Source: Desulfobacteraceae bacterium
Lineage (GTDB): Bacteria; Desulfobacterota; Syntrophobacteria; BM002
NCBI GenBank assembly: GCA_002899795.1
Contig: PPDG01000073.1
Coordinates: forward strand, 1-27,172
Length of the DNA stretch: 27,172 nucleotides
Direction: 5' to 3'
Below the pieces are notes generated by a model. The model saw nothing but the letters and a program-made list of their open reading frames with translations. It was not told the origin of the DNA and made no database searches. A program made the position numbers and the translations under genes. The stretch's first letter is position 1. The number at the start of each line of letters is the position of its first letter. This document shows positions 8,451 through 15,100 of this stretch, one piece after another.

Positions 8451-9566
8451 TCACAACCGCATCGGCATAACCACCGAAAAGAAGCCCTCGTCTTCTTCAC
8501 CAGCGATTATGCATGCGCTTGATTCGTCGATCATCTTTGCCGATATGACCTTGCTCGTCATAACTGCCAGAATCTCCATAAAATAGCGTGGATTAAAGGC
8601 GATAGTCATCTCTTCACCCTGGTAGGTTACAGGAATCTCCTCCCTGGCGTCGCCTATCTCTGGATTGTTGGAAATGATTTCCATATGTTCTGGATTGATC
8701 TTACAGCGTATACCGCGGTACCGATCAGTTGAGATAATGGACATGCGTCGTAGCATTTCCATGAATCTCGAACGATCAACCTCCAGTACCCTCTCACAAT
8801 TTTTCGGTACCACTGTGTCATAATCTGGGAAGTCGCCATCGATGAGTCTCATAATCAAGGTGGATTCACCTTGTCTGAAGATGGCAGTATTTTCTTGAAA
8901 GGCCACCTGCACCTGCTCGCTTTCTTCTAGAAGCCGACTCAGTTCCAGCATTCCCTTTCTGGGAATGATAATACCCTTGTCAAAAGCGAATTTGGTCACC
9001 TCTGGAAGTGGCTTTTGGATGAAGGCGAGTCGATGACCGTCGGTGGCCACCAATTTTAGGCAGACGGGATCCTCGGTCTCCACTTTTTCAAAATATATTC
9101 CAGAGAGATTGTATCGTGTCTCCTCCGTGGAAACAGCAAAGATCGTCTTGTCTATCATTTCCTTCAGTAAGGGCGCTTCCATCTCAACCCACTCTACATC
9201 CTCATATTTCATCACTTGAGGGAACTCATCCGCTGGAAGTCCCACGAGATTATACTCTGTAGTTCCACTGGAGATATTTACCCACTGGTTTTCTTTCTCA
9301 GTGATGCGGAGTTCAGGAAATGGAAGTTCTTTAACGATCTCATAGAATTTTCGTGCCTGGATAGTAACCGCTCCTTCTTTTGTGACCTTGGCTTCGTGGC
9401 TTCCGGTAAAACTGACCTCCAGATTGGTTGCGGTTAGATGCAGTTGTTGCTCTTTTGCTTCTAAAAGCACATTGGAAAGAACCGGCATTGAGCTGCGTTT
9501 CTCTGCAACAGACTGGGATTTCTGTAAACCTCTGAGAAGATCATCTCGTTGAATGGTGAGTTCCAT
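8451..9566 (-). CDS. dnaN: DNA polymerase III beta subunit (sliding clamp)
   Basis: Ring-shaped processivity factor that holds DNA polymerase III on DNA. The 371-residue length is normal for the three-domain clamp. The N-terminus (MELTIQRDDLLRGLQKSQSV) and the C-terminal VVMPMRL, which lines the peptide-binding pocket, are characteristic. Internal landmarks include ATDGHRLAF in the middle domain and LIDGDFPDYDTVVP. The ATG at 9566 has an excellent AAGGAGGGG Shine-Dalgarno. It lies 93 bases downstream of dnaA on the same strand. The AT-rich gap contains a separated inverted repeat (ACAGGC / GCCTGT) and may carry its own promoter. Confidence 0.97.
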   Translation of the reverse strand: MELTIQRDDLLRGLQKSQSVAEKRSSMPVLSNVLLEAKEQQLHLTATNLEVSFTGSHEAKVTKEGAVTIQARKFYEIVKELPFPELRITEKENQWVNISSGTTEYNLVGLPADEFPQVMKYEDVEWVEMEAPLLKEMIDKTIFAVSTEETRYNLSGIYFEKVETEDPVCLKLVATDGHRLAFIQKPLPEVTKFAFDKGIIIPRKGMLELSRLLEESEQVQVAFQENTAIFRQGESTLIMRLIDGDFPDYDTVVPKNCERVLEVDRSRFMEMLRRMSIISTDRYRGIRCKINPEHMEIISNNPEIGDAREEIPVTYQGEEMTIAFNPRYFMEILAVMTSKVISAKMIDESSACIIAGEEDEGFFSVVMPMRL

Positions 9567-9659
9567 TACCCCTCCTTATTACAGGCTTTGATTATTTATA
9601 TTAAGGTATTGGTAAAGATAATGTTAAACATAAGGCCTGTATATTTGTAAATAACAACA

Positions 9660-10997
9660 CTAGTCCTTTGATTTTCCTGTTACTTCTTCCTTATAATCTT
9701 CCAATAGTTTCTTTTCAATCTCAACGATTCGTTCAGCAAATACTCTATTTCTTCTTATCTCAGCACGTACCTTGCGACAGGCATAAATAACTGTGGAATG
9801 ATCCCGACCGCCAAAGGAGTCCCCAATGGCAGCGTAGGTTGACCCAGTCAGCTTTCTGCTAAGGTACATCCCGGCTTGGCGGGCAATTACCAGGGGACGG
9901 GCTTTGGTTGCTCCTGGGAGCGCTTCCAAGGAGACACCATACGCAGCACACACTTCCTTTTGGATGGCTTGCATGGAAAGTCTTTCCGGTCTAGGAGTGG
10001 TGTTTCCATGGATGGCAAAGGATCTCTCTTTCAGGCTCGGAAGACTGCCCTCCTTTTCAACAATCTCTTGCAACTTTTCTACAAAGTCCTTGATCTCGTG
10101 AAAATTAAGCGGCCCATGTTCTGCAAGATACCGGCAGATCTCTTTAGATGACGGCATCTTACTGGCGCCGAGGAAAGTTTCGATTACTTGGTAGCAACCG
10201 TCAATATCCGGCTCTTGAATGCGTGCTATCAATCCCCAGCCTAAGCGAGAGCGAAGGCCCAGGGAGAGATCGGGGACCTGGTGAGGAAGGCGAGTGGCAG
10301 TAAACACCATTCTTGTCCCCACGTCGTAGCACCAATTAAATATTTCTCTGAAATGTTGCTGGAAATTTCCCTCAGGAGGCACTTGATGGACATCATCCAC
10401 CAACAGAACCTTGAGATCGCCCAGGGTCTGCCAGAGTCCTTCGTATGGGGAAGGCGGTATGGAGGGACCGAAGACAAGGAGATTTCGACAACTGAGATAG
10501 GCGACACTGCCATCATTGTTGGCCTGCCAATCATTGCCGATAGCGTGGAGAAGATGAGTCTTGCCTAGTCCCGGAGGCCCTTCAATAAACAGAGGATTGA
10601 AGGCGGCATTGGCGTCCTGACAGACATCCTTGGCTGCAGCAAAGGCAAAGCGGTTAAAGGGAGCTAATACGTAGTTCTCAAAGGTCTGCGAGGTCTGGAA
10701 GGTTGTCGCAAGTGGTACATTGCCTATGAATGGGCGCTGGGTTTTGGAGGCCTTACCCTGACCATCAGGCTTTTGCAGGAGAAGCCGGACACCGCTATCT
10801 ATCATGCGGCAGGATGATTGCATGAGTGCAAGGTAGTGTTCCTCAATCCAGTAATAATGGAATCGGCTGGGGGCCTGCAAGACAAGGTGGCCGCTTTGCA
10901 GGGTAGTAACCTTGAGAGGCTCTATCCATTGCTGGAACTGCTCAGCGGTCAGAGTCTGTTTCAAAGCCCTGCGTGCCTCGGGCCACAGGGAGTCCAT
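9660..10997 (-). CDS. dnaA: Chromosomal replication initiator DnaA
   Basis: AAA+ initiator of chromosome replication, 445 residues. Domain I starts LWPEARRALKQTLTAEQFQQW, followed by a short linker. The AAA+ core begins at FENYVLAPFNRFAF. Walker A is GPPGLGKTH (about 140-148). Walker B is LLVDDVHQV (about 198-206), where most DnaA proteins have IDDIQF. The arginine-finger region LRSRLGWGL is present. The C-terminal DNA-binding domain has the signature ARQAGMYLSRKLTGSTYAAIG and GGRDHSTV. I chose the ATG at 10997 over a TTG at 11003 because GAGG lies seven bases before the ATG but only two before the TTG. No canonical DnaA box is visible upstream. Confidence 0.93.
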   Translation of the reverse strand: MDSLWPEARRALKQTLTAEQFQQWIEPLKVTTLQSGHLVLQAPSRFHYYWIEEHYLALMQSSCRMIDSGVRLLLQKPDGQGKASKTQRPFIGNVPLATTFQTSQTFENYVLAPFNRFAFAAAKDVCQDANAAFNPLFIEGPPGLGKTHLLHAIGNDWQANNDGSVAYLSCRNLLVFGPSIPPSPYEGLWQTLGDLKVLLVDDVHQVPPEGNFQQHFREIFNWCYDVGTRMVFTATRLPHQVPDLSLGLRSRLGWGLIARIQEPDIDGCYQVIETFLGASKMPSSKEICRYLAEHGPLNFHEIKDFVEKLQEIVEKEGSLPSLKERSFAIHGNTTPRPERLSMQAIQKEVCAAYGVSLEALPGATKARPLVIARQAGMYLSRKLTGSTYAAIGDSFGGRDHSTVIYACRKVRAEIRRNRVFAERIVEIEKKLLEDYKEEVTGKSKD

Positions 10998-11108
10998 GGG
11001 CAAACCTCGTTTCCAAACCGGCTTCGCCTGCTGTGGCGAAAGCTGCCGAGGGAGATATCCATCCTAACGGGATTGGTGTCGTGACCTATATCCTTATAAA
11101 CTCATTGA

Positions 11109-11144
11109 TTTCTCTATAGGAATCTGTTTGTTACTATAGAGAAA
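11109..11144. promoter_or_regulatory. Perfect 11-bp inverted repeat upstream of dnaA
   Basis: TTTCTCTATAG (11109-11119) and CTATAGAGAAA (11134-11144) are exact reverse complements, with centres about 25 bp apart. This geometry would suit a dimeric DNA-binding protein. A minus-strand TATAAG at 11093-11098 could be the dnaA -10 element, which would place the palindrome across the -35 region. No T-run follows, so a terminator is unlikely. Confidence 0.45.
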
Positions 11145-11606
11145 AACAGTTCAAAATTCAACGGATTTTTTGCCTTAGAGAATCGCGTCTTCCGAAGCGG
11201 ACTTCATTTTTGTCTTGACAAAAAGATGAAGCTGAAATAAACCTTTCGATAAACAATGTGAAAAAATGTTTTTTCTCGAGGTGGCCTAAGCCACTAATCC
11301 CCCAAAAGCGTTATTTGGTCTCCGTTCGCACCATTTTACGCTTATCAAAGACATCCTGGCGTCTTGAAACCTAGCTATGTGAGTTTTTTGCCGAAGCGCT
11401 GAACAGAGACATAGTTAGGAAGCTACTAGTATGTGCGGGCGATAGTTATTTTTTTTCTTCTAACTTACCATTCCCGACACGTTCCAGGTAGTGGAAAATG
11501 TTGCACTTCCGGGGCCTGGATCCAGATAAATAGTATTATTCCAGTCTTTGATGGACAAAAGGTCTGAGACTTAAAAAATAGACACATTCTGAAAAAAACA
11601 TGGTCC

Positions 11607-11618
11607 AAAGGAGGTGAT
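11607..11618 (+). promoter_or_regulatory. Full-length anti-anti-SD sequence with minicistron upstream of fhs
   Basis: AAAGGAGGTGAT matches twelve bases of the standard complement to the 16S rRNA 3' end, 77 bases before the fhs ATG. It overlaps an ATG at 11617 that opens a six-codon frame (MTAAII) ending at 11637. The Shine-Dalgarno to ATG spacing is very short, so translation of the minicistron is doubtful. It could act as a ribosome standby site. The true fhs ribosome-binding site, GGAGGTAAGGAGG, is at 11677-11689. Confidence 0.35.
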
Positions 11619-11694
11619 GACGGCAGCGATCATATGACCACACCATAACACCTGTAAGAACATTCATATCAACCAAGGAGGTAAGGAGGTTTCA

Positions 11695-13458
11695 ATGGCT
11701 TATGATGCAGTAAAGATGGCTGACTGGCAGATTTCGGAAGCGGCTGAGAAGAATATGCCAACTCCCGATGAATGGCAGGAAAAGCTGGCCCTGGAGGCGG
11801 ACGAAGTCATCCCTATGGGAAGGTTGTGCCGATTGGACTTCATGAAGATCATCGATCGGCTGAAAGACAAACCGGACGGCAAGTACATTGAGGTGACCGC
11901 CATTACTCCCACGCCCTTGGGCGAAGGAAAGAGCACCACTTCCTGCGGCCTGATGGAAGGTATGGGAAAACGCGGGGTAAATGTTGGTGGCTGCCTGCGA
12001 CAGCCCTCAGGTGGGCCCACCATGAACATCAAGGGGACCGCGGCCGGCGGCGGCAATTCCTTGCTCATCCCCATGACCGAGTTTTCCATGGGTCTCACCG
12101 GCGACATCAACGACATCATGAACGCCCACAACTTGGCCATGGTGGCTCTTACCGCCAGGATGCAGCATGAGCGGAACTACTCCGATGAACAGCTTGCGCG
12201 CCTGACCCGTATGCCCAGGCTGGACATCGACCCCACCCGGGTGGAGATGGGCTGGATCCTGGACTACTGCGCCCAGTCTTTGCGAAATATCATCATAGGT
12301 TTGGGCGGCAGGTATGACGGCTTCACCATGCAGTCCAGTTTCGGGATTGCGGTAAGCTCCGAGCTCATGGCCATCCTTTCCATCGTGCGCGACCTGCCCG
12401 ACTTGCGCGAGAAACTGAACAACATTACCCTCGCCTTTGACAAACAGGGCAAGGTGGTGACCACCGGCGACCTGGAGGTGGGTAACGCCATGACCGCCTG
12501 GATGCGGAACACCATCAACCCAACTCTGATGTGTACCGCCGAATATCAGCCCTGCATGGTCCATGCCGGCCCCTTTGCCAACATCGCCGTGGGCCAAAGC
12601 TCCATCATTGCCGACCGGGTCGGCCTCAAGGTCTTTGACTATCACGTCACCGAGTCCGGCTTTGGTGCTGATATCGGCTTCGAGAAGTTCTGGAACGTCA
12701 AGTGCCGTTACAGCGGGCTGATACCCCACGTTTCCGTGCTCACCTCCACCATCCGCGCCCTGAAGATGCACGGCGGCGGTCCCAAGGTCGTTGCCGGCCT
12801 GCCGCTTCCCGAAGAGTACACGAAAGAAGGTCTGGACGTACTGGAAAAGGGTGTGGCCAATATGGTGCACCACATCAACACCATCCGGATGTCCGGCATC
12901 AACCCGGTGGTCTGCATAAACCGCTTCCACACCGATACCGACGCTGAGGTGGCCATGGTGCGCAAGGCAGCCGAGGAAGCCGGGGCCCGCTGTGCAGAGT
13001 CCACTCACTGGGCAGACGGTGGCGACGGTGCTCTTGAATTTGCCGATGCGGTCATTGAGGCCTGCGAGCAAGAGCCCGACTTCAAGTTCCTCTACCCCCT
13101 AGAGACGAAGCTGCGTGATCGGGTTGAACTCATCGCCAAGAACGTCTATGGCGCCGATGGCGTGGCCTGGACCCCGGCAGCTGAAGCCAAGGCCAAAATG
13201 CTCGAGGGCGACTCCCAGTACGATGACTACACCACCATGATGGTGAAGACCCACCTCTCCCTCACCCATGATCCAGCAGTGAAAGGTACGCCCAAGGGGT
13301 GGACTCTCCCCATTCAGGATGTGCTCATCTTCTCTGGCGCCAAATTCCTCTGCCCCTGCTGCGGTACCATCAGCCTGATGCCGGGAACCAGTTCGGATCC
13401 AGCCTACCGCAGGGTGGATGTGGATGTTGACACCGGCAAGGTGACGGGACTGTTCTAG
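11695..13458 (+). CDS. fhs: Formate--tetrahydrofolate ligase, divergent type
   Basis: ATP-dependent condensation of formate with tetrahydrofolate to 10-formyl-THF, the first methyl-branch step of the Wood-Ljungdahl pathway after formate. At 587 residues it is longer than the usual 555-560. The P-loop TPTPLGEGKST is at 71-81. The canonical REPSLGP motif is RQPSGGP at 102-108, followed by NIKGTAAGGG. Near the C-terminus, where many family members read FIVPLTGEIMTMPGLP or similar, this protein has FLCPCCGTISLMPG, placing three cysteines (553, 555, 556) together. The start is well supported by tandem AGGAGG motifs. It is followed by a hairpin and then folD, the next enzyme in the pathway. Family assignment is secure; kinetic consequences of the divergence are unknown. 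Confidence 0.94.
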   Translation: MAYDAVKMADWQISEAAEKNMPTPDEWQEKLALEADEVIPMGRLCRLDFMKIIDRLKDKPDGKYIEVTAITPTPLGEGKSTTSCGLMEGMGKRGVNVGGCLRQPSGGPTMNIKGTAAGGGNSLLIPMTEFSMGLTGDINDIMNAHNLAMVALTARMQHERNYSDEQLARLTRMPRLDIDPTRVEMGWILDYCAQSLRNIIIGLGGRYDGFTMQSSFGIAVSSELMAILSIVRDLPDLREKLNNITLAFDKQGKVVTTGDLEVGNAMTAWMRNTINPTLMCTAEYQPCMVHAGPFANIAVGQSSIIADRVGLKVFDYHVTESGFGADIGFEKFWNVKCRYSGLIPHVSVLTSTIRALKMHGGGPKVVAGLPLPEEYTKEGLDVLEKGVANMVHHINTIRMSGINPVVCINRFHTDTDAEVAMVRKAAEEAGARCAESTHWADGGDGALEFADAVIEACEQEPDFKFLYPLETKLRDRVELIAKNVYGADGVAWTPAAEAKAKMLEGDSQYDDYTTMMVKTHLSLTHDPAVKGTPKGWTLPIQDVLIFSGAKFLCPCCGTISLMPGTSSDPAYRRVDVDVDTGKVTGLF

Positions 13459-13565
13459 AGGAAATCACTTGAGGAGGCGGTCTTTTAGGGAAGACTGGTC
13501 CTGAAGGTGGAAAAACACAGGCCGAGAACGAGAGAATAAGTCCAGTTCAAGGCTGTATGGAAATT

Positions 13566-13602
13566 GGCAGGCAGGGCTCCATCGCCCTGCCTTGCCTGTT
13601 TT
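13566..13602 (+). terminator. Hairpin with T-run between fhs and folD
   Basis: GGCAGGCAGGGC (13566-13577) pairs with GCCCTGCCTTGCC (13584-13596) across a six-base loop, with one bulged T, and is followed by TGTTTTA. It ends just before the folD Shine-Dalgarno, so it may be a partial terminator or attenuator lowering folD expression relative to fhs. The 155-base fhs-folD gap shows no other feature. Confidence 0.6.
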
Positions 13603-13613
13603 AAGGAGGAGTT

Positions 13614-14501
13614 ATGGCTGCAAAACTGCTAAAAGGCGCAGAGGTCGCCAAAGAGATCCGCGCCGCACTCAAAGAAGAAGTAGATGAACTAAAGGCGAAA
13701 CACAACGTTATCCCAGGTCTGGTAACCATCCTGGTAGGTGAAGATCCCGCTTCTGAGAGTTACGTCCGTGCCAAGCAGAAAACCGCCCATGAACTCGGTT
13801 TTCACTCCATCCAGGATAATCAACCCGCCGACCTGGATGAGGAGGCGTTGCTGGCTCTCATCGACAAGTACAACAAGGATCCAGAAATTCACGGCATCCT
13901 GGTGCAGCTTCCCCTGCCCAAACACATCGACGATCAGAAAATCCTACTCTCCATCGATCCGGACAAGGACGTGGATGGTTTCCACCCCACCAACGTGGGA
14001 AAATTGTTGATTGGCAACCCCTACTACAGCCCCTGCACTCCTTTCGGGATACAAGAGCTGCTGGCTCGCTCCGGAGCTCCGGTTGAAGGCGCGGAGGTGG
14101 TGGTGGTTGGTCGTTCCAACATCGTGGGCAAGCCCATTGCCGCCATGCTCATGCAGAAGGGACCCGCGGCCAATGCCACCGTTACCGTGGTGCACACCCG
14201 CACCAAGGACGTGGCATTCCACACCAAGCGCGCAGACATCCTCATTGTCGCTGCCGGCGTGCCCGAGTACGTCAAGGGCGACATGATCAAGCCGGGTGCG
14301 GTGGTTATCGATGTGGGCGTCAACGAGGTGGGCCGGACTGAAGAAGGCAAACGTATTCTCAAAGGTGATGTGGCCTTTGACGAGGCGGTTGAGGTGGCTT
14401 CGGCCATTACGCCTGTCCCGGGTGGCGTAGGCCCCATGACCATCACCATGCTGATGAAAAACACCGTGCACGCCTGCAAAGTACATAACAAAATCGCCTA
14501 G
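13614..14501 (+). CDS. folD: Bifunctional methylene-THF dehydrogenase / methenyl-THF cyclohydrolase
   Basis: Interconverts 10-formyl-THF, methenyl-THF and methylene-THF using NAD(P). The 295-residue length is normal. The catalytic YVRAK motif lies in PASESYVRAKQK (about 46-57). QLPLPKHI, DKDVDGFHP and PCTPFGIQELL follow. The nucleotide-binding site is VVVVGRSNIVGKP, and the C-terminal signature is ITPVPGGVGPMTITMLM. The ATG at 13614 has AAGGAGGAG upstream. The gene is directly downstream of fhs and upstream of the hdrA-metF cluster, so it supplies methylene-THF to MetF. Whether it prefers NAD or NADP cannot be judged from sequence. Confidence 0.97.
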   Translation: MAAKLLKGAEVAKEIRAALKEEVDELKAKHNVIPGLVTILVGEDPASESYVRAKQKTAHELGFHSIQDNQPADLDEEALLALIDKYNKDPEIHGILVQLPLPKHIDDQKILLSIDPDKDVDGFHPTNVGKLLIGNPYYSPCTPFGIQELLARSGAPVEGAEVVVVGRSNIVGKPIAAMLMQKGPAANATVTVVHTRTKDVAFHTKRADILIVAAGVPEYVKGDMIKPGAVVIDVGVNEVGRTEEGKRILKGDVAFDEAVEVASAITPVPGGVGPMTITMLMKNTVHACKVHNKIA

Positions 14502-14554
14502 TGTATGGTGTAAGCAGCTTCCATAATCCAAATAGACTACACTACCCACCTGCT

Positions 14555-14579
14555 TCCCTCCCCCTGGGCGGGGGAGGGA
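14555..14579 (+). terminator. Strong GC hairpin downstream of folD
   Basis: TCCCTCCCCC and GGGGGAGGGA form a perfect 10-bp stem around a five-base loop, 53 bases after the folD stop. There is no T-run, so it is not a classical intrinsic terminator. It may mark the 3' end of the fhs-folD transcript. Confidence 0.5.
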
Positions 14580-14696
14580 CTATGGCGGGACAGGGCCCCA
14601 AAGCGCTCGCTTCAGGTGGCAGTGGCGGTATAGTGTGGGAGTGGTTTCCAGCAGCGGCTGACGGCTGGAAGGGTACGCAGAAGGTCTGCTTACCGC

Positions 14697-14725
14697 TTGA
14701 CAGAACAGTCGATTTTATCTATATG
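14697..14725 (+). promoter_or_regulatory. Sigma70-like promoter upstream of the hdrA operon
   Basis: A perfect TTGACA at 14697-14702 is followed after exactly 17 bases by TATATG at 14720-14725, which matches four of six consensus positions. It faces the hdrA gene. Confidence 0.5.
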
Positions 14726-14992
14726 TAACTGGCCATTTCACGCCGAGAGCGCAAGACAAGTTCCTTGCATCCCAACATAAATGTATTGCCATACCGTGGT
14801 AAGGGAGCCAGTAGTCAAGTCCCTTGCCATAAGGTCTTTTCGCTTCTTGCGTAACTCAATTTGATTGAATTGGTCGTATGGAGCAAGCACCATTGCTTTG
14901 CGGACCAAGTTGTTGCTGATCGTGTAATAGACTTGCTCTTTTAATTTTCAGGTGACTTTAACTATGTACTTTTCCTCACGCGTGTTGTGAGT

Positions 14993-14998
14993 TATAAT
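14993..14998 (+). promoter_or_regulatory. Second candidate -10 element before hdrA
   Basis: A perfect TATAAT lies 102 bases upstream of the hdrA ATG. The -35 position (TTTTCC-like) is poor, so this is weaker evidence than the upstream promoter. Confidence 0.3.
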
Positions 14999-15100
14999 AG
15001 AGACCCTTTCCAACAACGCCCCGGAGTAGTTTGGATAACACCTTGATAATCATACCCAAGAACCTTCAGCCAAAATTTAGCCTTTACAGGAGTGTTGCAG

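Larger units (their letters stand above)
10998..11694. other. Gene-free region between divergent dnaA and fhs; candidate oriC
   Basis: Nearly 700 bases without a convincing gene separate leftward dnaA from rightward fhs. All replication genes to the left and all genes to the right point away from it, as expected if replication forks leave from here. The part at about 11090-11280 is AT-rich. It holds an 11-bp palindrome (11109-11144), an imperfect hairpin with 13 paired bases and a two-base bulge (11202-11231) and a small hairpin GTGGC/GCCAC (11281-11294). By eye I find no TTATCCACA-type DnaA box or close variant, so the origin assignment is inference from gene order only. A promoter for each flanking gene must also lie here; only weak hexamers are visible. 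Confidence 0.4.
14502..15100 (+). other. Long gene-free leader before hdrA
   Basis: Almost 600 bases without a convincing gene. It contains the GC hairpin at 14555-14579, a degenerate REP-like unit at 14634-14670 (TTCCAGC/GCTGGAA stem), a sigma70-like promoter at 14697-14725 and a second -10 at 14993-14998. If transcription starts at the first promoter the hdrA mRNA has a leader of about 370 nt. I did not recognise a riboswitch class. A minus-strand open frame at 14738-14947 is noted among the rejected items. Confidence 0.5.

Noticed and set aside
11215..11243. TTGACA at 11215-11220 considered as an fhs promoter.
   Set aside because: It lies in the stem and loop of an imperfect hairpin, and no acceptable -10 hexamer occurs 16-18 bases downstream.
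12007..13071. Long minus-strand open frame (354 codons) inside fhs.
   Set aside because: It is antisense to a well-conserved gene and arises from GC-rich third positions; its translation is His/Gly/Val-rich with no family features.
14738..14947. Minus-strand open frame of 69 codons, with protein-like composition (contains LAPYDQFNQIELRKKRK).
   Set aside because: It has no good start with a Shine-Dalgarno, matches no family I recognise, and open frames of this length occur by chance. It may be a decayed gene fragment, but the evidence is too thin to annotate.
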